A DNA stretch of 64,000 nucleotides from assembly GCF_004791585.1 (NCBI RefSeq), contig NZ_SRUU01000001.1, positions 348,501 through 412,500 on the forward strand, given 5' to 3'. The position numbers and the translations under genes are program-made. The notes below the pieces were generated by a model. The model did not search any database. It had not been told where the DNA came from and saw only the letters and a list, made by a program, of their open reading frames with translations. Positions 7,812-16,138 of the stretch are shown piece after piece. This DNA comes from Mesorhizobium sp. M1C.F.Ca.ET.210.01.1.1 (GTDB taxonomy: Bacteria > Pseudomonadota > Alphaproteobacteria > Rhizobiales > Rhizobiaceae). How positions within the stretch are numbered: the first letter of the stretch is position 1; each line of letters begins with the position of its first letter.

Positions 7812-7827
7812 AGCAAGGGCCATGCCA
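7812..7827 (-). promoter_or_regulatory. Sigma-54 (RpoN) promoter for the guanidine operon
   Basis: The minus strand reads TGGCATGGCCCTTGCT. GG of the -24 element and GC of the -12 element are separated by ten bases, as RpoN requires, and the surrounding bases fit TGGCAC-N5-TTGCW with one change. The start predicted about 12 bases after GC falls at 7801-7802, the first base of riboswitch helix P1. RpoN control in rhizobia is often nitrogen-linked through NtrC. I found no convincing NtrC palindrome in 7828-7990; the rest of that stretch shows nothing else. Confidence 0.75.
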
Positions 7828-8059
7828 ATCTGAAAAGCGGCGGCCTGGGGCTGTTTTCCCGGATTCTGAAGGCGACCGCGGTATGCCTATGGCGCAAAAA
7901 TCATCAGTGCCGCCGAAATAAGCAGCATCGTGTCGTGCGACCGTCTCGGATGTTGCATGGGACCGCGCCTCTTCGCGAAATTTGAAAAGGCGCTCGGCGG
8001 TCGCCGCAAACTTTCGTGATTTTCCGGTACTTTGGCTTGGACATTATTTCGCCGGCCAC

Positions 8060-8085
8060 GTAACAAACCGGGGCCGAGACGCGAA
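8060..8085 (+). promoter_or_regulatory. Autoregulatory ECF sigma promoter
   Basis: GTAACA, then exactly 16 bases, then CGAA. This matches the GTAACC-N16-CGAA element I recall for SigF-type ECF promoters in Caulobacter, with one change. The start site would be near 8092, giving a leader of about 13 bases with GGGGG before the GTG at 8105. This supports that start and positive autoregulation. Confidence 0.6.
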
Positions 8086-8104
8086 CATCGGGGGTAAACT
8101 TCTT

Positions 8105-8641
8105 GTGACCGGCAAGGACGAGGCCGAACTTTCCCGGCTGCTCAGGGCCGCGATCGCGGGAGACGAAAGGGCTTATGCCGACTTTCTGCACCGGACAGCC
8201 GCTCTCGTTCGCGGCTTCGTCCGGCGCAAGATCGTTCAGGGCGGGGTCGACCCCGAGGATGTCGTGCAGGAAACCTTGCTGGCCATTCACGTCAAACGTC
8301 ACACCTGGCGCGAGGATGCGCCGGTGCTGCCATGGGTCTATGCGATTGCCCGCTTCAAGCTGATCGACGCGTTCCGCAGGCGCGGGCGTCGGATCGAGAT
8401 CGAGATCGACGAGATCGCCGAGACTTTCGCCGAGCCGGAGGTCGAGACAGTCAGCGAGCGCGACATAAACCGGGCGCTCGACGGCCTGCCGCCGGCGCAG
8501 CGCTCCGTGGTCTCGGCGATTTCGGTCGATGGCCGCTCGATCGGCGAGACGGCAGCGAAGCTCGGCGTCAGCGAGACCGCGGTGCGCGTGTCGCTGCATC
8601 GCGGCCTTGCCGCGATCGCCAAAAGGTTCGGACGGCAGTGA
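8105..8641 (+). CDS. ECF RNA polymerase sigma factor, SigF/NrsF-associated type
   Basis: Sigma factor of 178 residues with sigma-70 regions 2 (DEAELSRLLRAAIAGDERAY to PWVYAIARFKLIDAFRRRGR) and 4 (ALDGLPPAQRSVVSAISVDG to VSETAVRVSLHRGLAAI). The GTG at 8105 is chosen because an ECF promoter lies at 8060-8085 and the upstream in-frame start at 7982 would precede it. The next gene, one base later, encodes its NrsF-type membrane anti-sigma factor. In Caulobacter the equivalent pair answers heavy-metal and oxidant stress; the signal here is unknown. Confidence 0.92.
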   Translation: MTGKDEAELSRLLRAAIAGDERAYADFLHRTAALVRGFVRRKIVQGGVDPEDVVQETLLAIHVKRHTWREDAPVLPWVYAIARFKLIDAFRRRGRRIEIEIDEIAETFAEPEVETVSERDINRALDGLPPAQRSVVSAISVDGRSIGETAAKLGVSETAVRVSLHRGLAAIAKRFGRQ

Positions 8642-8642
8642 C

Positions 8643-9281
8643 ATGAGAACCGAGGATCTCATCAAGGCGCTCGACGCCGACGCCCGCAGCAAGGAGATGC
8701 CGCTGGCGTCGGCCTGGTGGGTGGCCTTCGGTGCCGCGGCGGTTGTCGCGGCGGCGGCCTTCTTCATGACCATCGGCCCGCGCCCCGACATCATGCCGGC
8801 CATGCACACCATGCGCTTCCTTTCCAAATTCGTCTTCACGCTGGCGCTTGCCGCCAGCGCCTTTGCCCTGATTCGCGTCCTGTCGACGCCCGGCGCATCG
8901 GCGGCCCGGGCGTCCGCCTGGATGGTCGTTGCGCCGTTGCTGGTTGGCGTTGCCGTCGTTCTGGAACTGTTTGCCGTGCCCTCCGCTGAATGGGGCAGGC
9001 GCCTCGTCGGCTCCAATTGGTACATCTGCCTGACTTTCATCCCGCTGATCGGCATCGGTCCGCTCGCCGTCTTTCTCGCGGCGTTGCGTCACGGCGCGCC
9101 GACGCGGCCGGTGCTGGCCGGCGCGGTTGCAGGCTTGCTATCGGGCGGCTTGGCGGCGACCTTCTATGCCGCGCACTGCTTCGACGATTCGCCGCTGTTC
9201 GTGGCCACCTGGTACACGATCGCCGTCGCCATCCTCGCGATGCTCGGCGCCGTAGGCGGGCGGCTTTTCGTCCGCTGGTAG
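8643..9281 (+). CDS. nrsF: NrsF family (DUF1109) membrane anti-sigma factor
   Basis: Membrane protein of 212 residues with six predicted membrane segments after a short cytoplasmic start (MRTEDLIKALDADARSKEMP). Two isolated cysteines, in WYICLTF and AAHCFDD, match the conserved cysteine pair of NrsF proteins that sense metal or thiol stress. It starts one base after the sigma gene stop. Expected role: hold the ECF sigma factor at the membrane until a stress signal releases it. A small hairpin (CCGGCAA-TTGT-TTGCCGG, 9307-9324) follows and may end the transcript. Confidence 0.9.
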   Translation: MRTEDLIKALDADARSKEMPLASAWWVAFGAAAVVAAAAFFMTIGPRPDIMPAMHTMRFLSKFVFTLALAASAFALIRVLSTPGASAARASAWMVVAPLLVGVAVVLELFAVPSAEWGRRLVGSNWYICLTFIPLIGIGPLAVFLAALRHGAPTRPVLAGAVAGLLSGGLAATFYAAHCFDDSPLFVATWYTIAVAILAMLGAVGGRLFVRW

Positions 9282-9391
9282 GTTCGCACACCGATCCTTA
9301 ATCATGCCGGCAATTGTTTGCCGGTTAGCGGTGCGGCCGCTGCCGCCCATGCAACCATTCCTTAAAATCGATTCTACAGGGTTGTGGCGGC

Positions 9392-11383
9392 GTGCAGTTG
9401 CGCACTGGGTGGGATCGCATTGTGGCGTGGTTGAGTTGGAAAGGTCCGCGGGCTGGCAAAAGCGCCGTGCCCGTCTTGATGACAGCCGGCATCGTTGCCG
9501 TGGCGGCATCGATCTTGTCACCGGGCTTTCAGCTCAGCGTCGAGGCCCTCAGGCTGGGCCTGCAGCTGTCGATGGCCGTCGTCGGGGCGTCGCTTTTCCT
9601 TTTCGCACTGTTCGTTGGGCGGATTGCGGATGACCATCGGCAGATCGCCGAGAGCGAGCAGCGCTTCCGGCGCGCGATGGAGGATTCGGCGATCGGCGTC
9701 GCCATCGTCGGCCTGGACGGCCGCATCCTCCAGACCAATCCCGCCTTCGCCGCGATGCTCGGTTACAGCCGGGCGGAAATCGAGGCGCTCACCTTCTTCC
9801 AGATCACGCATCCCGATGATCTGCAGATCGGCCGCGAGACGATGATCGCGCTGAAGGAGGGAAAGATCGATTCCTTCCATTTCGAGAAGCGCTACCTCAG
9901 GAAGGACGGCACTCCGGTCTGGGCGCAGCTTGCCGGGTCGGTCATCCGCGAAGAGGAGACCCGTCGCCCGCTCTATCTCGTGTCGCAGATCGAGGACATC
10001 GATGCGCGCAAACAGGCCGAAGCGCGCGTCGCCGAAGCCGAAACGCGCTGGAACTTCGCGCTGACCAGCGCCGGGCAGGGCGTCTGGAGCCTCGACATGC
10101 GCAAGGGCGGCACGACCTACTCCGAAACCTGGGTGAGGATGCTCGGCTATGACGATGGCGAGCTGGATGGCGATCCCGACCTCTGGCTGACGATGATCCA
10201 CCCGGACGACCGCGGGCGCGTCGCCGAGGCGGACCGGGTGCATCTCGCCGACGAGACGCCGTTCTTCGAGGCCGAGTTCCGGATGCGCCACAAGGACGGC
10301 CACTGGGTCTGGATCCTCGACCGCGGCAAGGCGATCGAGCGCGACGGCGAGGGCCGACTGATCCGGGCCATCGGCAGCCTGACCGACATCACCGAGCGCA
10401 AGGAAGCCGAAGAACGTCTCAAGGTCTCGGCGGCCATGCTGGCCGATGAGAAGGAACGGCTCAGGGTGACGCTGCAGTCGATCGGCGACGCGGTGATCTG
10501 CACCGATGCCGCCAACCGCATCACCTTCATGAACCCGGTCGCCGAAAAGCTGACCGGCGTTGCCGCCGGCGAAGCGCTGGGCAAGGGGCTCGGCCATGTC
10601 TATTGGGCGGTCGACGAGGAAACAGGGCAGAGGATCGGCCTGACGCAGCCTTCCGCCGGCGACCGCCACCATTGCGACCAGAACGCCCGCGCCGTGCTCG
10701 TCCGGCGCGACGACACGCGCTGCAGCATCCGCCAAATGGTGTCGCCGATCATCAACGACCGCAACGAGTTCTGCGGGCTCGTGATCGTCTTCCAGGATTT
10801 CACCGACGCGCGCGCCTTGCAGCGTCAGCTGGCCTATGCCGCGGCCCATGACGCGCTGACCGGGCTCGCCAACCGTTCGAGCTTCATCCGCACGATGGAG
10901 GAGCTGGTCGATCAGTGCCGTCCCGACGGCGGCGAGCACCAGTTCATGTTCGTCGACCTCGATCATTTCAAGGCGGTCAACGATACCGGCGGGCATGCCG
11001 CCGGCGATGCGCTGCTGAAGCGCGTCGCGGACGCCATCCGCAACGTGCTCGGGCCGGAGGATATCGTCGCCCGCCTTGGCGGCGACGAGTTCGCCGTCAT
11101 CCTGAAATCGGGCGCATCAGCGCGGGCCGAGATCGCGGCGCGCTCGATCATCGATGCTATCCGCAACCTGAATTTCAGCTGGGATGGCCGCTCGCATTCG
11201 ATCGGCGCCAGCATCGGGCTCGCACCGATCCGCGCCGGTTGCGGCGAGGTGGACGAGATCATCGCCCGGGCGGACGCCGCCTGCTATGCGGCCAAGGCAG
11301 CCGGAAGGGGTTGCGTTTCGGCGGCTCCGGACGACGTCGCGAAAGACGAGGCGGCGCCTCTAGCGCTTGCCGCGGCATCCTGA
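9392..11383 (+). CDS. PAS-PAS-PAS-GGDEF membrane diguanylate cyclase
   Basis: Signalling protein of 663 residues that probably makes cyclic di-GMP. Two membrane segments (about 26-47 and 55-74) precede three PAS domains (about 85-210, 225-340, 350-475; the second is PAS_3-like with WVWILDRGKAIERDGEGR) and a GGDEF domain (about 480-640) with intact RLGGDEFAVILKSG. The RxxD product-inhibition site normally five residues before GGDEF is not present (GPED instead). There is no EAL domain. The start is a GTG at 9392, with weak ribosome binding; a later start is possible. It stands alone between nrsF and a repeat. Confidence 0.9.
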   Translation: MQLRTGWDRIVAWLSWKGPRAGKSAVPVLMTAGIVAVAASILSPGFQLSVEALRLGLQLSMAVVGASLFLFALFVGRIADDHRQIAESEQRFRRAMEDSAIGVAIVGLDGRILQTNPAFAAMLGYSRAEIEALTFFQITHPDDLQIGRETMIALKEGKIDSFHFEKRYLRKDGTPVWAQLAGSVIREEETRRPLYLVSQIEDIDARKQAEARVAEAETRWNFALTSAGQGVWSLDMRKGGTTYSETWVRMLGYDDGELDGDPDLWLTMIHPDDRGRVAEADRVHLADETPFFEAEFRMRHKDGHWVWILDRGKAIERDGEGRLIRAIGSLTDITERKEAEERLKVSAAMLADEKERLRVTLQSIGDAVICTDAANRITFMNPVAEKLTGVAAGEALGKGLGHVYWAVDEETGQRIGLTQPSAGDRHHCDQNARAVLVRRDDTRCSIRQMVSPIINDRNEFCGLVIVFQDFTDARALQRQLAYAAAHDALTGLANRSSFIRTMEELVDQCRPDGGEHQFMFVDLDHFKAVNDTGGHAAGDALLKRVADAIRNVLGPEDIVARLGGDEFAVILKSGASARAEIAARSIIDAIRNLNFSWDGRSHSIGASIGLAPIRAGCGEVDEIIARADAACYAAKAAGRGCVSAAPDDVAKDEAAPLALAAAS

Positions 11384-11400
11384 GCGCCGAAAGCGCCAGG

Positions 11401-11506
11401 GCGTTCCATCGTTCACGGAAACGACGAACCGCTCTATCGCTTTGCTCTCTTTGTTTTCACGCAATTCCGGACGGAAAACCGTTTCACACTTTTCCCGGAA
11501 ATTGCT
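11401..11506. repeat. Dispersed intergenic repeat, family B, copy 1
   Basis: Carries GCAATTCCGGACGGAAAACC, then CACTTTTCCCGGAAATTGCT, an imperfect inverted repeat, after a GCTCTATCGCTTTG-like lead. The same blocks recur at 12430-12510 in the same orientation, on the other side of hbd. This element type is common between genes in Mesorhizobium. Confidence 0.7.
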
Positions 11507-11521
11507 CTGGTCAGCGAGGGA

Positions 11522-12400
11522 TCAGCGCGTCGGCACCGGGTGGTCGCCGCGATAGTCGTAGAAGCCGCGGCCGGTCTTGCGGCCGAGCCAGCCGGCCTCG
11601 ACATATTTGACCAGCAGCGGGCAGGGGCGATACTTCGAGTCCGACAGGCCCTCATGCAGCACCTGCATGATCGACAGGCAGGTGTCGAGGCCGATGAAAT
11701 CGGCAAGCTGCAGCGGGCCCATCGGATGATTGGCGCCGAGCCGCATGGCGGTGTCGATGGCGTCGACCGTGCCGACGCCCTCGTAGAGCGTATAGATCGC
11801 CTCGTTGATCATCGGCAGCAGGATGCGGTTGACGATGAAGGCCGGGAAATCCTCCGAGACGGTGATCGTCTTGTCGAGCTGCTTCACGAACGTCTTGGCC
11901 GCCTCGAAGGTCTGGTCCTCGGTGGCGATGCCGCGTACCAGCTCGACCAGCTTCATCACCGGCACCGGGTTCATGAAATGTATGCCGATGAAGCGCTCCG
12001 GCCGGTCGGTCTGGGCGGCGAGCCGGGTGATCGAGATCGACGAGGTATTGGTCGCCAGGATCGCTTCCGGATTGAGCTGCGGACAGAGCTGCGCATAGAT
12101 CTTGCGCTTGACCGTCTCGTCCTCCGTCGCCGCCTCGATCACGAGATCGGCGGCGGCGAGATCGGCCATGGCGTCGGCCGACGAAATGCGCGCCATCGCC
12201 TCGTTGCGCGCCTTCTCCTCGAGCTTCCCGGAACCGACCTGGCGGGCCATGTTGCCGCTGATGGTGGCAATGCCCTTCTCGATCCGGTCTGACGAGAGGT
12301 CATGGATCAGAACCTTGTAGCCGGCCAGCGCAGAGACATGGGCGATACCGCCACCCATTTGGCCCGCGCCGACAATACCGATCGTCTCGATCTTGCTCAT
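11522..12400 (-). CDS. hbd: 3-hydroxybutyryl-CoA dehydrogenase
   Basis: NAD(P)-dependent oxidation of 3-hydroxyacyl-CoA to acetoacetyl-CoA, in beta-oxidation or polyhydroxybutyrate turnover. The protein is 292 residues. The Rossmann motif GIVGAGQMGGGIAHVSA lies at residues 7-23; the catalytic region has FIGIHFMNPVPVMKLVELV with its histidine; and the C-terminal domain contains AFIVNRILLPMINEAI and GANHPMGPLQLADFIG. ATG at 12400 with GGGG upstream is chosen over 12442. It lies after etfBA on the same strand but behind a terminator, and is flanked by two copies of repeat family B. Confidence 0.95.
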   Translation of the reverse strand: MSKIETIGIVGAGQMGGGIAHVSALAGYKVLIHDLSSDRIEKGIATISGNMARQVGSGKLEEKARNEAMARISSADAMADLAAADLVIEAATEDETVKRKIYAQLCPQLNPEAILATNTSSISITRLAAQTDRPERFIGIHFMNPVPVMKLVELVRGIATEDQTFEAAKTFVKQLDKTITVSEDFPAFIVNRILLPMINEAIYTLYEGVGTVDAIDTAMRLGANHPMGPLQLADFIGLDTCLSIMQVLHEGLSDSKYRPCPLLVKYVEAGWLGRKTGRGFYDYRGDHPVPTR

Positions 12401-12429
12401 TACCCCGATCCCGTCTGAAGCCTCTCCGC

Positions 12430-12510
12430 TTCTGCGAAACATGGAGACGCTTCCTTTTGTTTCTCACAATTCCGGACGGAAGACCGCTAGGCACTTTTCC
12501 CGGAATTGCT
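12430..12510. repeat. Dispersed intergenic repeat, family B, copy 2
   Basis: Matches copy 1 at 11401-11506: CACAATTCCGGACGGAAGAC then GCACTTTTCCCGGAATTGCT. The two copies bracket hbd in direct orientation. The element shows inverted-repeat structure. Confidence 0.7.
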
Positions 12511-12545
12511 TTTTTAAGCCATGGCGGCCTGCTTTTTGTGCAGTG

Positions 12546-12585
12546 CAAACTAAAAGGGCGGGGCGACTTCGTCTACCCCACCCTT
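12546..12585 (-). terminator. Rho-independent terminator after etfA
   Basis: On the minus strand AAGGGTGGGG (12585-12576) pairs with CCCCGCCCTT (12563-12554) over ten base pairs including one G-T, loop of 12, followed by TTAGTTT. It sits 30 bases after the etfA stop. Confidence 0.85.
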
Positions 12586-12614
12586 CGGATTTTAATATGC
12601 CGGAGTTGATGACG

Positions 12615-13544
12615 TCAAAGCGCCTTTTGCAGCTCCGGCAGGATGACGAAGAGATCGCCGACGAGACCGTAGTCGGCAACCTGGAAGATCGGCGCTTCCT
12701 CGTCCTTGTTGATGGCGACGATGACCTTCGAATCCTTCATGCCGGCCAGATGCTGGATGGCGCCGGAAATGCCGACGGCGATGTAGAGATCGGGGGCGAC
12801 CACCTTGCCGGTCTGGCCGACCTGCCAGTCGTTGGGGGCGTAACCGGCGTCTACCGCGGCACGCGAGGCACCGACGGCGGCGCCGAGCTTGTCGGCGACG
12901 GGCAGGATCACTTCCTGGAACTTCTCCGACGAGCCCAAAGCGCGGCCGCCCGAGATGATGATCTTGGCCGAGGTCAGCTCCGGACGGTCGGTCTCCGAGA
13001 GCTTGTTCTCGACGAAAGTGGAGAGGCCCGGATTGGCCGCGGCGCCAACAGTCTCAACCGAGGTCGACCCGCCCTCGGCGGCTGCCTGGAAGGAGGCGGT
13101 ACGCACGGTGATCACCTTCTTGGCGTCGGTCGACTGCACGGTCTGGATGGCGTTGCCGGCATAGATCGGTCGCTTGAAGGTGTCGGGCGAGACCACCTCG
13201 ATGATCTCCGACACCTGCGCGACATCGAGCAGCGCGGCGACGCGCGGCGCGACGTTCTTGCCCGACGAGGTCGCCGGGGCAATGATCGTGTCGTAGGAAC
13301 CAGCCAGCGCGACCACGAGCGCGGCCAGCGGCTCCGCCAGGCGCTCGGCCAGCTCGTCGGCCTCGGCCAGCAGCACCTTGCGAACGCCCTTCAGCTTGGC
13401 GGCGGCGTCGGCGGCGGCCTTGGCGCCCTTGCCGGCGACCAGCACGTCGACGTCCGAGCCGATCTGGAGGGCCGCCGACAGCGCCTTGGCGGTCTGGTCG
13501 GAAAGGCTTGCGTTGTCGTGTTCGGCGATGAGGAGAATTGCCAT
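12615..13544 (-). CDS. etfA: Electron transfer flavoprotein subunit alpha
   Basis: Alpha subunit (309 residues) of the ETF dimer that carries electrons from acyl-CoA dehydrogenases to the quinone pool through ETF:quinone oxidoreductase. The C-terminal FAD domain is complete: [40 protein letters not shown] and [20 protein letters not shown]. The start has AAGGACAAG upstream and lies 23 bases after etfB. A strong terminator follows. Confidence 0.97.
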   Translation of the reverse strand: MAILLIAEHDNASLSDQTAKALSAALQIGSDVDVLVAGKGAKAAADAAAKLKGVRKVLLAEADELAERLAEPLAALVVALAGSYDTIIAPATSSGKNVAPRVAALLDVAQVSEIIEVVSPDTFKRPIYAGNAIQTVQSTDAKKVITVRTASFQAAAEGGSTSVETVGAAANPGLSTFVENKLSETDRPELTSAKIIISGGRALGSSEKFQEVILPVADKLGAAVGASRAAVDAGYAPNDWQVGQTGKVVAPDLYIAVGISGAIQHLAGMKDSKVIVAINKDEEAPIFQVADYGLVGDLFVILPELQKAL

Positions 13545-13567
13545 TTTTCTTGTCCTTTCCCGATCCC

Positions 13568-14317
13568 TTACAGAACGCCGGCTTCGTTCTTGAGCTTCTC
13601 GACCAGCTCGGCGACGCTCTTGACCTTGACGCCCGCCTTGCGGCCGCCGGGCTCCTCGGTCTTGATCACCTTGAGACGCGGCTTGACGTCGGCGCCGTAG
13701 TCGGCAGGGCTCTTCTCGTCGAGCGGCTTCTTCTTGGCCTTCATGATGTTTGGCAGCGAGGCATAGCGCGGCTGGTTGAGGCGGAGGTCGGCGGTCACGA
13801 TCGCCGGCATCTTCAGCTCCACCGTCTGCAGACCGCCGTCGACCTCGCGCGTCACCTTGGCATGATCGCCGGCGAGCTCAACCTTGGAGGCGAAGGTGCC
13901 CTGAGCCCAGCCAAGCAGCGCCGCCAGCATCTGGCCGGTCTGATTGCTATCGTCGTCGATCGCCTGCTTGCCGAGGATGACGAGTCCCGGCTTCTCGGCC
14001 TCGACCACGCCCTTCAGCACCTTGGCGACGCCGAGCGGCTCGGTCTGCTCGTCGGTCTTGACTAGGATGGCGCGGTCGGCGCCCATGGCGAGCGCGGTGC
14101 GGAGCGTCTCCTGCGCCTGCTGCGGGCCGATCGAGACGACGATGATCTCCTCGGCCTTGCCGGCTTCCTTGATCCGGATCGCTTCCTCGACCGCGATCTC
14201 GTCGAACGGGTTCATCGCCATCTTGACGTTGGCAAGCTCGACGCCCAGCCCATCGGCTTTCACCCGGACCTTGACGTTCGCATCCACAACCCGCTTCACG
14301 GGCACAAGGATCTTCAT
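13568..14317 (-). CDS. etfB: Electron transfer flavoprotein subunit beta
   Basis: Beta subunit (249 residues), which binds AMP and pairs with EtfA. It begins [19 protein letters not shown] and contains [47 protein letters not shown] and the AL-rich recognition region. First gene of etfBA; promoter expected in 14318-14400, where a CTATAG -10-like hexamer is seen but without a well-spaced -35. Confidence 0.97.
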   Translation of the reverse strand: MKILVPVKRVVDANVKVRVKADGLGVELANVKMAMNPFDEIAVEEAIRIKEAGKAEEIIVVSIGPQQAQETLRTALAMGADRAILVKTDEQTEPLGVAKVLKGVVEAEKPGLVILGKQAIDDDSNQTGQMLAALLGWAQGTFASKVELAGDHAKVTREVDGGLQTVELKMPAIVTADLRLNQPRYASLPNIMKAKKKPLDEKSPADYGADVKPRLKVIKTEEPGGRKAGVKVKSVAELVEKLKNEAGVL

Positions 14318-14482
14318 TTTCCTGTCACCTCTCCTGAGATCGTCGGGCGCGCTATAGCAGCGTGCGCCTTGTCAGAGTTGTCGAAAGCCGACATTCCGGG
14401 GCGGATTATCCGCCCGGTGTGGTGGCGTTTCCGTAGTGGCGGCGATCCGGCGCGTCAATATGCATGGCGCATTCAAATCGGT

Positions 14483-15292
14483 TCAGTCCTGAGGCGACGC
14501 GGCTCCGCGGCCCCACTGCGGCGCCGGCCTCGCCGGGGTTTCGTGACTTGCGCCAGGCTCGGTCGGGACGGGCGCCTGCTCAACCGTCGGCGTGGGGCTC
14601 GGCTCGCCGTCGGCGCCGGCAAGCAGCGGCACGCCGCGGCTGCGCAGGACTAGCACCAGGACGGATCCCGCGATGATGCCGCCGATATGGCAGGCCCAGG
14701 AAATCTGGTCCTCGCCGCCCGCGGCAAACATCACGATCTGGAACAGGATCCAGAGGATGAGCGGGATGAAGGCGGGAATGCGCAGCGGAATGCGCGCAAA
14801 GGCCAATACCCACACCTTAACCCTCGGATAGAGGATCAGGTAGGCGGCGACCACGCCGGCGATGGCGCCCGAGGCGCCGATCAGCGGCACCTGCGAATCC
14901 CAGCCTACCAAGCCTTGAACGAACGCGCCCGCCGCCGCGCAGGCGAGATAGAAGATCAGGTAGCGAACATGTCCGAGCGCATCCTCGACATTGTCGCCGA
15001 ACACCCACAGGAACAGCATGTTGCCGCCGAGATGGAAGATATCGGCATGCAGGAAGGAATAGGTGAGATAGCTGAGGCTTTCGGGAATGATGACGAATTC
15101 GGGCGACAGCTCGACCTTGTCATGGACGACGGACGGGATGAAGCCGAGGCCAAGCACCGCGGCGTTGGTGAAGTTCTCGCCGCCGAGGGTGGTCGCGAGA
15201 TAGACCAGGGCATTCGCCGCGATAAGGCCGATCGTCACATATTGCAGGCGGATGTGGCGCAGCCTGTTGGTGTCGTAGAGCGGGATAAACAT
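14483..15292 (-). CDS. Rhomboid family intramembrane serine protease
   Basis: Membrane protease of 269 residues that cleaves within membrane segments of other proteins. The catalytic serine is in LIGASGAIAGVVAAY and the histidine in WACHIGGIIAG; HADIFHLGGNMLFLWVFGDN is the usual second segment. A proline-rich tail of about 40 residues follows. ATG at 15292 has GGGAGG upstream; an in-frame ATG at 15367 would overlap the preceding gene. Last gene of an SDR-HIG1-cobalamin adenosyltransferase-rhomboid run. Confidence 0.93.
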   Translation of the reverse strand: MFIPLYDTNRLRHIRLQYVTIGLIAANALVYLATTLGGENFTNAAVLGLGFIPSVVHDKVELSPEFVIIPESLSYLTYSFLHADIFHLGGNMLFLWVFGDNVEDALGHVRYLIFYLACAAAGAFVQGLVGWDSQVPLIGASGAIAGVVAAYLILYPRVKVWVLAFARIPLRIPAFIPLILWILFQIVMFAAGGEDQISWACHIGGIIAGSVLVLVLRSRGVPLLAGADGEPSPTPTVEQAPVPTEPGASHETPARPAPQWGRGAASPQD

Positions 15293-15317
15293 CGGATCCT
15301 CCCGCCATACCTGATTG

Positions 15318-15899
15318 TCAGCGGTTCTTGCCGGGCACCCATAGCACGTCGGCGTTTCCATTGTCATTGACTGCTCGCGCGGCGACGAACAGGAAGTCCG
15401 AGACGCGGTTGATGTATTTCAGCGCCTCGCGATTGACGTGCTCGGCCGGGTCCTGCGCCAGCGCCACCATGACGCGCTCGGCGCGCCGCGCCACCGTGCG
15501 CGCCAGATGCAGGGCGGCCGCGGCCGGCGAGCCGCCGTTCAGCACGAAGGACTTCAGCGGCTGCAGGTCCTTGTTGAGAAGATCGATGTCCTTTTCGACG
15601 CGCCCTGTCTGCGCCGCCACGATGCGCAGCGGCTCATAGTCGAGCGGCTTGCCCTCGTCCGGCACCGCCAGGTCGGCGCCAAGGTCGAAAAGGTCGTTCT
15701 GGATGCGCGACAGCATGGTGTCGATCGCAGGGTGCTCCACTTCGGTGTGGAGACGCGCCATGCCGATGCAGGCATTGGCCTCGTCCACCGTGCCGTAGGC
15801 TTCGACGCGCAGATCGGACTTCAGCCGCCGCTCGCCGCTGCCGAGGCCGGTTGTGCCGTCGTCGCCGGTGCGGGTGTAGATCTTGTTGAGCTTGACCAC
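15318..15899 (-). CDS. Corrinoid ATP:cob(I)alamin adenosyltransferase, PduO type
   Basis: Transfers the adenosyl group of ATP to cob(I)alamin to make coenzyme B12. The 193-residue protein has the PduO-type ATP motif near its start (KIYTRTGDDGTTGLGSGERR) and the conserved RTVARRAERV and NREALKYINRVSDFLFVAAR regions. The GTG start at 15899 is fixed by a near-perfect AAGGAGGTGA upstream. It lies 25 bases before the rhomboid gene and 23 after the HIG1-type gene. Confidence 0.96.
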   Translation of the reverse strand: MVKLNKIYTRTGDDGTTGLGSGERRLKSDLRVEAYGTVDEANACIGMARLHTEVEHPAIDTMLSRIQNDLFDLGADLAVPDEGKPLDYEPLRIVAAQTGRVEKDIDLLNKDLQPLKSFVLNGGSPAAAALHLARTVARRAERVMVALAQDPAEHVNREALKYINRVSDFLFVAARAVNDNGNADVLWVPGKNR

Positions 15900-15922
15900 G
15901 CCTCACCTCCTTGCAGCGCGCG

Positions 15923-16114
15923 TCACTTGCGGGTGAACCAGACCGCCAGCAGGATCAGCGCCAGTGCCACGGCCTGCAACAGCACACGCGCCTGCATCAG
16001 CTTGTTGGAGGTCATACCCGACCCGCCCCGCATCATGTTGACGAGGCCGCGGATCAGCACGACGACGACGGCGGCCATGACGACCAAGGCGAGGATCTTG
16101 ACGGTGGTTGCCAT
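15923..16114 (-). CDS. HIG1-type twin transmembrane protein
   Basis: Small membrane protein of 63 residues with two membrane helices (about 5-24 and 45-60) around a short basic loop containing SNKLMQARVLLQAVAL, which fits the HIG1 domain pattern. In mitochondria HIG1 proteins support respiratory complexes; the bacterial role is unknown. GGAG precedes the ATG. It lies 24 bases after the SDR gene. Confidence 0.85.
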   Translation of the reverse strand: MATTVKILALVVMAAVVVVLIRGLVNMMRGGSGMTSNKLMQARVLLQAVALALILLAVWFTRK

Positions 16115-16138
16115 GGGCGGGCTCCAGTTCGGTTTCGG

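Noticed and set aside
7828..7990. Possible NtrC enhancer (GGCACTGATG...TTGCGCC) upstream of the sigma-54 promoter
   Set aside because: Arms and spacing do not fit the NtrC consensus; kept out of the feature list.
14398..14416. GGGCGGATTATCCGCCC palindrome between etfB and the rhomboid gene
   Set aside because: About 65 bases beyond the rhomboid stop and without a T-run; could be a terminator or operator but evidence is thin.
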